Origin: a virus
Direction: 5' to 3' (one strand)
IMG/VR virus record: IMGVR_UViG_3300009788_000297
Location: 1 to 24,075 of that record
DNA length: 24,075 nt
Under the pieces are notes generated by a model. The model had not been told where the DNA came from. It ran no database searches and saw only the letters and a program-made list of their open reading frames with translations. Position 1 is the first letter of the stretch. Each line of letters begins with the position of its first letter. Below are positions 1 through 6,432 of the stretch, piece by piece. A program made the translations under genes and the position numbers.

Positions 1-408
1 CGTGGCGTATCGCTTCTCGATCTTCCCCCACTGGATCTGACAGTCGTCTTTCCAAACGTGCCCGGTCAGCGCGTCGCCCACCGCCCTCTGGAGCTTGTCT
101 CCGTCCGGCGTTACTACGTGGTACGTCGGGTGATGCGGTTTCTCCGGAGCTAAAAAGCGAAATTCCAACGACACCCGAACCGGGCCAACGATCGGTTGCT
201 CGGGTAGTGAGTCCTCGAATGCTCGCTGGATACTCCGCTCCCACGCCTTCTCTCCGTCGTCGTCGTCTTCGACAACCGCCATATCGCAGATCCGGAAATA
301 CCAATCACCGCCCCGTTGAATCCCCCTGGACGTGCCGCCGCGTGGCACGGCCTTGTGATTTCCCTTCGTGTGTGGGTGGCCGCGCACCCAGATCTGAACC
401 TCGTACAT
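1..408 (-). CDS. rusA: RusA-like Holliday-junction resolvase, 3' end beyond window
   Basis: The frame opens with ATG at 408-406, two bases after the TAA of the upstream gene, and stays open to the window edge. The 136 visible residues therefore lack the C-terminus. Residues about 100-125 carry the RusA signature PDGDKLQRAVGDAL followed by WKDDCQIQ. In RusA proteins the spaced aspartates of this block bind the metal that cuts four-way DNA junctions. Resolving branched DNA before packaging, or during recombination, fits its place as the last visible gene of the leftward replication block. The ribosome site is weak, so translation is probably coupled to the upstream gene. The family call is from remembered motifs. 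I am confident of the family but cannot judge the missing C-terminal part. Confidence 0.87.
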   Translation of the reverse strand, partial: MYEVQIWVRGHPHTKGNHKAVPRGGTSRGIQRGGDWYFRICDMAVVEDDDDGEKAWERSIQRAFEDSLPEQPIVGPVRVSLEFRFLAPEKPHHPTYHVVTPDGDKLQRAVGDALTGHVWKDDCQIQWGKIEKRYAT

Positions 409-410
409 CG

Positions 411-896
411 TTACTTGGCCGGCGCTTCGTCGGCCTGCGGGATCTCGAGCTGGCGCCGGTCCATGCGCACCGCGACGCGCTGGCCCATGTTCTCTCTGAG
501 CCACAACGTCAGGGCCGGATCGTCGTCGACGTCGTCAAACTTGATCGTTACCGCCGCCTTCGGTTCCGTGTCATTCGCGAGCGGGGCCGAGACCCGGGCG
601 GAAATGTAAAAGGTCCGATCGATCTCGACCTTCGTTTTGCCTTCGCCGAAAACCACGGCGACCTCTTTTGTATCCAGCTCGAGATCGCCGCCACCGACAC
701 GAACCGGCGAGTCCTTGCTTGAATTCGCCAGCATCTTTTGCTGCGCCGGCGCGTCGCCGCCGAGCGCGCCGGCCATGGCCTCGGTGAAGTCGTAGGTCAA
801 CCACGCGGTTAGCGTGCGCTTGGGGTCCTGCCCTTTGACCTGGCGGAATCCGCTCTGACTCTTCTGCAAAACCGCTCTGAACTTTTTCGAGAAAAT
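411..896 (-). CDS. Unknown phage protein, probable AUU start
   Basis: I do not recognise this protein. It is about 161 residues if translation starts at 896, or 152 if it starts at a TTG at 869. The frame has no ATG or GTG near its 5' end. A perfect AAGGAGG (909-903) lies six bases before an in-frame ATT (896-894), which is ideal ribosome-site spacing, whereas the TTG has no comparable site. AUU is a rare but known start codon, as in infC. The protein is polar and alternates charged and small beta-branched residues in its second half, suggesting a beta-rich fold, and it ends in an acidic/alanine tail. It sits between the methyltransferase and RusA genes and is probably co-transcribed with both. 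No catalytic motif is visible. Confidence 0.7.
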   Translation of the reverse strand: MFSKKFRAVLQKSQSGFRQVKGQDPKRTLTAWLTYDFTEAMAGALGGDAPAQQKMLANSSKDSPVRVGGGDLELDTKEVAVVFGEGKTKVEIDRTFYISARVSAPLANDTEPKAAVTIKFDDVDDDPALTLWLRENMGQRVAVRMDRRQLEIPQADEAPAK

Positions 897-928
897 GACA
901 CACCTCCTTGTTGAGGGCCGCGGCCCAG

Positions 929-1641
929 TTAGAACATCGGGATCGTGTAGCCCGCGCTCAATCGCTTAACTGCAAGCTCGAATGTCTCCGGGCTGACCTC
1001 GGCGCCGATCGCGCGCCGCCCTTCCATCGCTGCCGCAAGCAGCGTTGTTCCGGACCCGGCAAACGGATCGCAAATCAGATCGCCCTTGATCGTGTAGTCG
1101 CGGATCAACTTTCGCATCGGCGCGAGCATCTTCGAGCCCGGGTGCTTCGACTCGGCCTGATACCCGACAGCGTTCGACGCCGGCGACATATACCAGCCCG
1201 GACGCGAGCCGATCCGCTCTTTGTCAAGCCGCCGCTTTGGCCTGGCGACGGTGAGGTAATCGGCGCCCGACGTCGGGCCGTCGCCGGCGAGACGCGGCGT
1301 CGGGCATTGCCTGATCCACGGGACAGGCGCGAAGGTGTACCACTCGCGATCGTCAATCGCGGTCGACCACCAGCGCGCGGCAATGTGATCGCCGAATATG
1401 ATCGCCCAATGCTGGATCCGCGGAAGCCAGTTTTAACAAACTCCCTGACGCTGGGTTCGGTGATCGCGTCGTAGCTGATCGTAGTCTTCCGCGTGCTCGA
1501 CCCGGTTCGCTGGCCTTCGTGGACGCGAGGCGAGAACGGGGGATCGCAGATCAGCGCGTCGCAGCAATCGTTGATCAGCACGTCTTGCCACGCGCCGAGG
1601 CGTAATTCCATCGCGCCGCATTTCGATCGCCAGACTTTCAC
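929..1641 (-). CDS. Beta-class DNA methyltransferase, frameshifted in this sequence
   Basis: The motifs are those of an amino-methyltransferase (N6-adenine or N4-cytosine). A catalytic DPPF lies at about residues 33-36, and the AdoMet-binding block DPFAGSGTT lies near the C-terminus. The order catalytic-then-AdoMet is that of the beta class. The two motifs are in different frames. They join cleanly as FVK-NWLPRIQHW if the four-base A run (plus-strand TTTT at 1431-1434) had five bases, giving 237 residues. I chose GTG 1641 because a good site, AAGGGCGAG, precedes it. An in-frame ATG at 1689 lies upstream but has a poorer site. The gene starts inside the end of the preceding gene. It is probably an orphan phage enzyme, since no restriction partner is nearby. 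As sequenced, the product would be truncated. A base-calling error or a real inactivating deletion are both possible. Confidence 0.82.
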
Positions 1642-1667
1642 TTGCTCGCCCTTTCGTCGCCCCGCGG

Positions 1668-2102
1668 TCAGCGGTGCGCCTTCGTCCATGTCTTCGCTAG
1701 CATCCCCTTCGCGATCGTCGTCGCGAGGCTTGCTCTCAATTGGCTCTTGCCCAGTTCCTTATGCGTAAGACCGATCTCGCGAAGCATCGCCACCTCAACC
1801 ACCTCGGCGAGCGATTGGTGAGTCTCTTCGAACGGTGCGCCGCCCTTCAGTTCGCGGTTGTGGTCATCCATGGCGCGCTCGAGCCCCGGTACTGGCTCGT
1901 CTACATCGGGAGTCCAAATCCAGTGGCCGGGACCGTTGCAGGCTGCGCAGATCGTTTCTCCGTCCATCCCCGTACAGTCCGGGGTGTGCGGTCGTGCCGC
2001 GCCAACCCCGTGCTTGAACCAGACGAGCTTGCCGCGAGCGATGGGCTTCGTCCGCGCTGGTGCTGGTGCTGTCGGGCTCAGGCTGAAAACGTTGTCGGTC
2101 AT
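1668..2102 (-). CDS. Unknown small phage protein with CxxC motif
   Basis: This is a 144-residue protein I cannot assign. ATG 2102-2100 overlaps the stop of the upstream initiator gene by ATGA, so the two are probably translationally coupled. Residues about 45-60 read CTGMDGETICAACNGPGHW. This CxxC followed by NGPGHW resembles one half of a DnaJ-type or ribbon zinc finger, with another cysteine and histidines just before it, so a single metal site is plausible. The C-terminal half is charged and helical, including GLTHKELGKSQLRASL, which could be a helix-turn-helix-like segment. Its 3' end overlaps the upstream, non-preferred start of the methyltransferase gene. The context suggests a role in replication or early gene control, but nothing in the sequence proves this. 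Confidence 0.72.
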   Translation of the reverse strand: MTDNVFSLSPTAPAPARTKPIARGKLVWFKHGVGAARPHTPDCTGMDGETICAACNGPGHWIWTPDVDEPVPGLERAMDDHNRELKGGAPFEETHQSLAEVVEVAMLREIGLTHKELGKSQLRASLATTIAKGMLAKTWTKAHR

Positions 2103-3010
2103 GATTTCTCTCGATCGCGTTTCAGTTGCTCCAGAAAGAGGCGCTCCTCTCTTTCCTTCGTCCGTTCGAGGGCTGCCGACGCGCGGTGCCGCTCTTCGTC
2201 CGTCTTGGGCGCTCGGCGCGCGCGCTGCTTCTGGTCGTAGACCTTCGGCGCGCTGCGGAGCCAGCTCTCGGCCGGGCGACTTCCGCTGAGCACGTCGGCC
2301 CATGACCCGCCGTCACTCCAGGGGGGCGCTGCGAATGCCCATCGGAGCAGGTCGATCTGTTCCTGGTATCCGGGCTCCGGCGGGACCCGGGAGACATTCA
2401 GGTAGCTGGAGACCCACCACTGCTCGCGCTCCATGGACCAGCGATCGGGGTCAGTCAGGGCGGCTCGGGTGTCGCGGCCCGTTTTGGCGTTATGGGCAAC
2501 GACGAGATCCCGGTGGGCATCGGCCACGTTGTAGGCGGTCGGCCCGGAGGCCGGCGCCGGGCGCTCAGGCTGCGCCCTATTCGTTGTCGTATTCGTATTC
2601 GTATTCGTTGTCGTATTCGTTGCGCGCGCGCGCGTAGAGATATTTTGGTTTTCTTTTGTTTGCAAATGATCGCAAGAATCCCCAGACGGCCCTGGGTATT
2701 TTGACTTCTTGGCCCTGGCAGACCAATGTTTCTCGGTGTTTGTGAGTTTCAGGTAGGGTCGACCGGCCTCATCCTCATACAAAACAGCCAGCCCATTGGC
2801 TTCCAGCTCGGCGAGTTGGCCCTGAATCTCGGAGGTCGTCAGATCGTAGAGCGCCAAGGCTCGACCCTTCACGATGGGGAGGCGCGCGTCAAAGCGGCCG
2901 AAGTCATCGACCACCAGCATCAGGCGCCACCAGAGGCGCTCCGCCTCTGGTGAGCACGCCGCGAGCTTTCCGCTATCGAGGGCCGCTGTGCTGAGAATTC
3001 GGTTTGGCAA
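2099..3010 (-). CDS. Phage replication-initiator-like protein
   Basis: The N-terminal domain (about residues 1-110) matches a common phage replication protein type. It begins PNRIL, then has WWRLMLVVDDFGRFDAR, a winged-helix-like stretch, GRPYLKL, and finally KKSKYP. I chose TTG 3010 because GGAG lies nine bases before it and family members begin M-PNR. An in-frame GTG at 3046 follows a TAA but has no ribosome site. The middle is a Thr/Asn-rich linker encoded by short tandem repeats. The C-terminal half (from about residue 155) is charged and helical and is probably where host helicase or loader proteins bind. By analogy with lambda O, it would bind the origin and recruit the host replisome. 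The origin may lie in the repeat region of this same gene. The remaining uncertainty is the exact family name. Confidence 0.78.
   Translation of the reverse strand: MPNRILSTAALDSGKLAACSPEAERLWWRLMLVVDDFGRFDARLPIVKGRALALYDLTTSEIQGQLAELEANGLAVLYEDEAGRPYLKLTNTEKHWSARAKKSKYPGPSGDSCDHLQTKENQNISTRARATNTTTNTNTNTTTNRAQPERPAPASGPTAYNVADAHRDLVVAHNAKTGRDTRAALTDPDRWSMEREQWWVSSYLNVSRVPPEPGYQEQIDLLRWAFAAPPWSDGGSWADVLSGSRPAESWLRSAPKVYDQKQRARRAPKTDEERHRASAALERTKEREERLFLEQLKRDREKS
2579..2622. repeat. Iteron-like tandem repeats inside the initiator gene
   Basis: ATTCGT occurs five times back to back or nearly so. The 12-mer ATTCGTTGTCGT occurs twice, at 2579-2590 and 2603-2614. The repeats encode the Thr/Asn linker of the initiator-like protein. 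Confidence 0.85.
2579..2672. other. Candidate replication origin
   Basis: Three elements lie side by side. They are the ATTCGT iterons (2579-2622), an alternating GC run (2622-2634), and a stretch at 2635-2672 that is only about one quarter G+C in an otherwise GC-rich genome. Iterons next to an AT-rich melting region in the middle of the initiator gene is the lambda ori layout. The function is inferred from this arrangement. Confidence 0.5.
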
Positions 3011-3075
3011 GCGCGGGCGCTCCGCGAGATCCTTACAGGACCCCACATCAACAGTTTACGAACAGTTGTGGACGG

Positions 3076-3276
3076 TTAGCCGGTCGCGCACTTCGTGACG
3101 TCGGATTCGTGCTCGCGCTCCCAGGCGACGAGCGCGTTTTCGAGTATGAACATCGCCGCCGCGTTCATCGAGACAGGAACCCCGGCCGTCTTGGCCTTGG
3201 AGTCCGCGAACGCTTGGAGGCGTGCCCAGAAGTCGTCGGTTGCAAAAAAGGTCTTCCGCTCTTTCGGCTTTGGCAT
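3076..3276 (-). CDS. Small ribbon-helix-helix-like DNA-binding protein
   Basis: This is a 66-residue protein starting at ATG 3276 behind GAGTGGGG. After a basic N-terminus (PKPKERK) comes a short beta-strand-like segment (TFFATDD). Two helices follow: FWARLQAFADSKAKT, then a turn, then MNAAAMFILENALVAW. This size and order resemble ribbon-helix-helix (Arc/CopG-type) repressors, which dimerise and insert the strand into the DNA major groove. It is the first gene of the leftward block and sits beside the divergent control region containing CAAC/GTTG palindromes, so it may regulate both directions. The assignment rests on predicted layout and position only. It could instead be a small replication accessory protein. 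Confidence 0.66.
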   Translation of the reverse strand: MPKPKERKTFFATDDFWARLQAFADSKAKTAGVPVSMNAAAMFILENALVAWEREHESDVTKCATG

Positions 3277-3319
3277 GGCCCCACTCTAGCCAGGAATTAT
3301 TCAGTGTCAATATCTTTCG

Positions 3320-3336
3320 CAACAAATGTTGACAAC
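3320..3336. promoter_or_regulatory. Candidate operator: overlapping palindromes
   Basis: CAACA-AA-TGTTG (3320-3331) overlaps GTTG-A-CAAC (3328-3336). The two palindromes share a half-site and cover the -35 element of the rightward promoter. A repressor such as the adjacent ribbon-helix-helix-like protein could act here. Confidence 0.45.
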
Positions 3337-3357
3337 GTGAATCACGGCAGCTACAAA
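3329..3357 (+). promoter_or_regulatory. Rightward early promoter
   Basis: A perfect -35 TTGACA (3329-3334), a 17-base spacer and TACAAA (3352-3357) lie just upstream of the first rightward gene at 3386. The -35 is embedded in the palindromes. Confidence 0.6.
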
Positions 3358-3385
3358 CGAACCCGGGCAACGAAAGGGCGAGACG

Positions 3386-3691
3386 ATGACAGACGAAGAG
3401 AAGAAGGGGCCGATCGGAACCGGGCTCGGATCATTCCTTGATCTGGAAGAAGCGGGCGATCTCGAGAATAAGATCTGCGACGAATTATTCGATCTGATCG
3501 GACCGATCGTCGACGGAAAGCCGTTGCACCTTGTTGCCGCCGTGCTCGCCAGGCTGTTCGGGATCGTGATCCACGAGAAGAACCTCGGGCCCGACGAGAT
3601 CGCCCAGTGGGTCGAATCGGCAATCGCCATGGGCGCGCAGCACCAGAGTCAGGCGAGCTCGTCGATCATTGTGCCTGGGAGCGTCCATTGA
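3386..3691 (+). CDS. Unknown early phage protein
   Basis: This is a 101-residue protein with no family I recognise. ATG 3386 has a strong site, AAGGGCGAG, four bases upstream, the same site type seen before the methyltransferase GTG and the gene at 6112. It is the first gene after the rightward promoter. The N-terminus is acidic and polar. The middle (residues about 25-75) is rich in Leu/Ile/Val and predicted helical, as in LENKICDELFDLIGPIVDG, with a hydrophobic segment around HLVAAVLARLFGIVI that is probably buried rather than membrane-spanning. Its stop overlaps the TTG start of the next gene by TTGA, which suggests coupled translation. Confidence 0.66.
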   Translation: MTDEEKKGPIGTGLGSFLDLEEAGDLENKICDELFDLIGPIVDGKPLHLVAAVLARLFGIVIHEKNLGPDEIAQWVESAIAMGAQHQSQASSSIIVPGSVH

Positions 3692-4134
3692 ATCCCCTGA
3701 AAGCTCTCAGCCTCTGGCAACCGTGGGCGTGGGCGCTGATCCACGCGGGCAAGGACGTCGAGAACCGGCCGTGGCGCACGAACTACCGGGGTCGGCTCTA
3801 CATCCACGCGGCGAAGCGGAAGCCGACCGACGACGAGCTCTGGTCGTTTCTCGAATTGTTCGAGGGGGCCAATCGCGAGCGATGCCACCGGATCGTTCCA
3901 AATGTGTCGAGCGCGATGGAATATCTCCGGTCAGTCTGCTGGCTCGGCGGCATGGTTGGCCACGTCGACCTCGTCGATTGCGTTCGCAGCTCGGGCTCGC
4001 CGTGGGGCGCCGACGATCAGTGGCATTGGAAGATCGCGAACCCGGTGGCGATCCCCTTCGTTCCGTACCGGGGCCGGCAAGGGCTCTTCAACATCGACTG
4101 GCGATACGTCGGGATCGAGGGTGAGACGCTGTGA
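3688..4134 (+). CDS. ASCH-domain protein
   Basis: This is a 148-residue protein if it starts at TTG 3688, seven bases after GGGAG and overlapping the upstream stop as TTGA. An upstream ATG at 3607 would overlap the preceding gene by 85 bases with no ribosome site. The N-terminus KALSLWQPWAWALIHAGKDVENRPW followed by YRGRLYIHAAK is the hallmark of the ASCH domain, a PUA-like beta-barrel. Later GMVGHVDLVDCV and GRQGLFNI fit its remaining strands. ASCH proteins bind RNA or modified nucleosides, and one bacterial member (YqfB) is an N4-acetylcytidine amidohydrolase. Phage versions are common, but their substrate is usually unknown. It lies in a chain of four tightly overlapping small genes. The domain call is good; any reaction is inference. 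Confidence 0.82.
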   Translation: MNPLKALSLWQPWAWALIHAGKDVENRPWRTNYRGRLYIHAAKRKPTDDELWSFLELFEGANRERCHRIVPNVSSAMEYLRSVCWLGGMVGHVDLVDCVRSSGSPWGADDQWHWKIANPVAIPFVPYRGRQGLFNIDWRYVGIEGETL

Positions 4135-4370
4135 TCTTCTCCGAAGCAATGGCGACACTGTTTGCGAAGATGCCGACCTCGGCCGCGTCGGTTGGCGAGC
4201 TGTCGGTTCTGTGCGGCTGGGGTCAGGAGAAGACCCGGGCGACGCTCTGGCACCTCTCGTGCGCCGGGCTCGCGAGCTTCACCAGCAAGCATGCGCGGCG
4301 CTGGAAAATCTCGGCAAACGGGAAGCGCGCCAGGGCCCTGATCCTTCTGCATGGGAGACAGAAGCTGTGA
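4131..4370 (+). CDS. Winged-helix-like small protein
   Basis: This is a 79-residue protein starting at GTG 4131 and overlapping the ASCH gene by GTGA. The segment SVGELSVLCGWGQEKTRATLWHL looks like a helix-turn-helix pair. It is followed by AGLASFTSKHARRWKISANGKRAR, which reads like the wing of a winged-helix DNA-binding fold with a basic tip. It resembles the many small phage helix-turn-helix proteins used for gene control, but no specific family is recognisable. It is probably coupled to both neighbours, because its own stop overlaps the next GTG. The start has only a weak ribosome site. Confidence 0.7.
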   Translation: MIFSEAMATLFAKMPTSAASVGELSVLCGWGQEKTRATLWHLSCAGLASFTSKHARRWKISANGKRARALILLHGRQKL

Positions 4371-4585
4371 AATATCCGCGCGAGGAAACCAAGCAGGTCG
4401 CCGAGATCTTGTGGGCGGAGACACGGGAGCTTCACGCGCTCGCCGAGAACATCGTGATCAAGCTCGACAAGCGCGACTTGCCCAACGCCCGGAAAATTCT
4501 CGCGGAGCTTCGCGACCGGATCCACAACGCCGCAGAGCGGGCAAGGACTCTCAGGATCATGACGTTCAAGGACGACAGCCGATGA
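4367..4585 (+). CDS. Small helical protein, unknown
   Basis: This is a 72-residue protein starting at GTG 4367, which overlaps the previous stop by GTGA and has GGGAG nine bases upstream. The sequence is almost entirely charged and amphipathic, as in ETKQVAEILWAETRELHALAENI and RKILAELRDRIHNAAERAR, indicating two helices that could form a hairpin or coiled coil. I recognise no family. The frame is open well upstream, but that part overlaps two other genes in a different frame, so I reject it as coding. It probably acts as a small dimeric adaptor, but nothing supports a specific partner. Confidence 0.66.
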   Translation: MKYPREETKQVAEILWAETRELHALAENIVIKLDKRDLPNARKILAELRDRIHNAAERARTLRIMTFKDDSR

Positions 4586-4794
4586 TCATCGCCGGTGATC
4601 GCGTGCGCGTCGCGCTCCGCCACACCCTCGGGCGGCCCTACACGATCGAAGCGACGTTCGTGGGCCCGGTCGACGATGGCGCGCTGCAGGTTCGCGTGCG
4701 GCTCGAGACCGACACCCGGCTTCCGGGGCGCCTGAAGAAGACACCGGCCGGCGAGATCGTCACGGTCGACCGTCGGTCGATGACAAAGGGTTGA
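4582..4794 (+). CDS. Small beta-rich protein, unknown
   Basis: This is a 70-residue protein starting at ATG 4582, overlapping the previous stop by ATGA. Alternating residues (IIAGDRVRVALRH, TIEATFVGPV, LQVRVRLE, GEIVTVDRRSM) suggest a small five-strand barrel of SH3 or KOW type, a shape often used to bind nucleic acid or protein. This is only a fold guess. It is the fourth gene of the overlapping chain that begins with the ASCH gene, so its level is probably tied to the others. Confidence 0.64.
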   Translation: MIIAGDRVRVALRHTLGRPYTIEATFVGPVDDGALQVRVRLETDTRLPGRLKKTPAGEIVTVDRRSMTKG

Positions 4795-4797
4795 ACG

Positions 4798-5019
4798 ATG
4801 CAGTTCGGCAAAATCAGGGATCTGACAGTTGAGCAAGCAACGGAAGTCCGGCAGATGCGATGCGACGACGGGTTCACATGGCGCATGGTCGCGTGCGAAT
4901 GCTTCGATCGATGGGGCGGTGACTGGTATCCACCGTCAAATCAGGGCATCGGGCAGGACATCTGCCAAGCCGCCGCGGCTTGCTTCGGCGAAAACCCCAA
5001 CGCCGCGCCGTGGAATTGA
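4798..5019 (+). CDS. Conserved-type small phage protein
   Basis: This is a 73-residue protein starting at ATG 4798, three bases after the previous stop. The pattern VRQMRCDDGFTWRMVACECFDRW, then YPPSNQGIGQDICQAAA and finally NAAPWN, recalls a small phage protein type with TWR-A, W-PPSNQ and a PWN end. I know that type by pattern but not by function. The first half could form a helix-turn-helix. Three cysteines occur but not in a clear metal-binding spacing. It belongs to the early rightward operon. Confidence 0.66.
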   Translation: MQFGKIRDLTVEQATEVRQMRCDDGFTWRMVACECFDRWGGDWYPPSNQGIGQDICQAAAACFGENPNAAPWN

Positions 5020-5020
5020 C

Positions 5021-5257
5021 ATGATCCACCCTCTCGTGCCGGTTGCCTTCGTCGTCGGGTTCTGCTCGTCGCAGACGACGGTGCTGGTGATCCGATCCTT
5101 CGCCTTCATAGGGCACATGGTTCGATGCGCTCAGAGGTTCGCCGACGGGACGAACCGAAACGCCGCTAGCGCATTGGCCGCGATCCACCCCGACGCCCGC
5201 AAGGACGCCGAGATCTTGCGCGGGCAGGTGTCAGAGCTAGGACGCGGGATCTGGTGA
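5021..5257 (+). CDS. Small membrane-anchored protein, unknown
   Basis: This is a 78-residue protein starting at ATG 5021, one base after the previous stop. Residues about 4-32 are strongly hydrophobic (PLVPVAFVVGFC, then TVLVIRSFAFIGHMV). This gives one or possibly two short membrane segments, followed by a polar helical tail (ARKDAEILRGQVSELGRG). It could be an inner-membrane protein or a spanin/holin-like piece. However, no lysozyme gene is next to it and the charge pattern is not diagnostic. I leave the function open. The gene lies directly before the small-terminase-like gene. Confidence 0.58.
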   Translation: MIHPLVPVAFVVGFCSSQTTVLVIRSFAFIGHMVRCAQRFADGTNRNAASALAAIHPDARKDAEILRGQVSELGRGIW

Positions 5258-5269
5258 TATGCTCACGGC

Positions 5270-5746
5270 ATGGCGGGCCGACCGTGCAAGCTCACACCGG
5301 AACTTCAGGCGAAGATCTGCAAGGCGCTGATCGATTGCGCGCCACGCGAGACGGCCGCGCTCGTCGCTGGGATCGGCAGAACGACCTTTTTCAAGTGGAT
5401 GGCTGCCGGGACCCCAAAGGAAGACGACGAAGACGCCCAGGTAATAGACCCGAAGTTCCGGGATTTTCGGGATGCCGTGGAAAAGGCCGAGGCTCAAGGG
5501 CAAGAGAAGCTGATCGGCATGGTCATGAAGGCCGCGCCGAAGGATTGGAAAGCGGCGATGACGATGTTGGAGCGACGCTGGCCGCAACAGTTCGCCCGAC
5601 GCATCTACAAGCCCGAGGACAATGCCGAATCAGTGACCGTCACCTTCAAACGCCCGGCGATGGACGCCGACGCGAAGAGCGATCTGATTGTTGAACCGCC
5701 GCCACTGATCGAAGGTGGCGGCAAGAACGGAAACGGAAAGGGGTGA
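5270..5746 (+). CDS. Terminase small subunit-like DNA-binding protein
   Basis: This is a 158-residue protein starting at ATG 5270. The N-terminus (GRPCKLTPELQAKICKALIDCAP, then TAALVAGIGRTTFFKWMAAG) is a helix-turn-helix of the type found in phage small terminase subunits. A helical oligomerisation region follows (FRDAVEKAEAQGQEKLIGMVM) and then WKAAMTMLERRWPQQFA, which is frequent in this group. Such proteins recognise the packaging site and hand DNA to the large subunit. The C-terminus is basic and Gly/Asn-rich. There is no ribosome site. A TATGCT preceded by TG lies six bases before the ATG, so a very short or leaderless mRNA is possible. The gap of about 2.3 kb to the large subunit gene is unusual. 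Confidence 0.76.
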   Translation: MAGRPCKLTPELQAKICKALIDCAPRETAALVAGIGRTTFFKWMAAGTPKEDDEDAQVIDPKFRDFRDAVEKAEAQGQEKLIGMVMKAAPKDWKAAMTMLERRWPQQFARRIYKPEDNAESVTVTFKRPAMDADAKSDLIVEPPPLIEGGGKNGNGKG

Positions 5747-6069
5747 TCGAGTTGAAAGAACGGAAATTGGTGATCGTGCGAGGGCTAGTTGAGCGATACC
5801 TCGCGGCGACGAAGGCCATGCTGGAGGGCGTCGGTCTGAGAATGAGCGGAGCGGAGCGCGGGGCCCGCGAAACGGCACCGAAACATCTCCGCGCGTCCAT
5901 CAACCTGGCTAGATCCGATCAGAGCGCACTGGTCAAGCTCCTGATCGACAAGGGCGTAATCGGCGACGAAGAATGCCAGCGCGCGATGACAGAGGCCATG
6001 GAGGCCGAAGTGGAGCGGTACGAGAAGACGCTATCCGAGCGCATCGGGCGGCCGATCAAGCTCGGGTAG
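5743..6069 (+). CDS. Unknown helical protein
   Basis: This is a 108-residue protein starting at GTG 5743, overlapping the small-terminase-like gene by GTGA. It is mostly amphipathic helix with two long charged segments (ERKLVIVRGLVERYLAAT and ECQRAMTEAMEAEVERYEK). The central part ARETAPKHLRASINLARSD is basic. I recognise no family. The coupling with the terminase-like gene suggests it could assist packaging, but it could equally be a regulatory or early protein. Confidence 0.63.
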   Translation: MIELKERKLVIVRGLVERYLAATKAMLEGVGLRMSGAERGARETAPKHLRASINLARSDQSALVKLLIDKGVIGDEECQRAMTEAMEAEVERYEKTLSERIGRPIKLG

Positions 6070-6111
6070 AAAGCTGCGGCGCTGGCGTACCACCAAACGA
6101 AAGGGCGAATC

Positions 6112-6432
6112 ATGGCGAACGCATTTGAAATTGTGGAAAACGTTGCAGGGCGCATAGGAGCCCAGATCGAGTCCCGAGAACCACCGGGCGAACGGGCGAT
6201 GGCCCGGTGGGCCGAATTACTTCGCGAGGCTCTGGCCTGCCCGGTCAACGACAAGCCGAGGATCAAGATCACGATCGCGAAGAAAGACAAAGCCTATCTC
6301 GAGATCAACGGCGTCGCGATCCCGTGCCTCTCGCTCGACGTCTTACAGAATGCACGCGGTGGGAGAAGCTACCGGATCGAGATCCACTCTTGCGCGGTCA
6401 GTGAGCTCGCCGTGGAAGACGGTGCGACATGA
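6112..6432 (+). CDS. Unknown small protein
   Basis: This is a 106-residue protein starting at ATG 6112, with the strong site GAAAGGGCGA just upstream. The N-terminal half is helical (ERAMARWAELLREAL) and the C-terminal half is beta-rich (RIKITIAKKDKAYLEINGVAIP, then YRIEIHSCAV). It has the look of a small accessory phage protein with two sub-domains. I do not recognise it. Its stop overlaps the next start by ATGA, so it is coupled to the zinc-ribbon protein gene. Confidence 0.62.
   Translation: MANAFEIVENVAGRIGAQIESREPPGERAMARWAELLREALACPVNDKPRIKITIAKKDKAYLEINGVAIPCLSLDVLQNARGGRSYRIEIHSCAVSELAVEDGAT

Noticed and set aside
1425-1440. Programmed frameshift in the methyltransferase
   Set aside because: The local bases GTTAAAAC do not form an X_XXY_YYZ heptamer, and the minus-one frame has TAA just upstream. 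A one-base deletion fits better.
2622-2634. Alternating GC run as a separate Z-DNA element
   Set aside because: It is short and explained as part of the repeat/origin stretch and the coding linker; there is no independent support.
5021-5257. Holin
   Set aside because: It has a hydrophobic N-terminus, but no endolysin or spanin is nearby and the charge pattern is not diagnostic.
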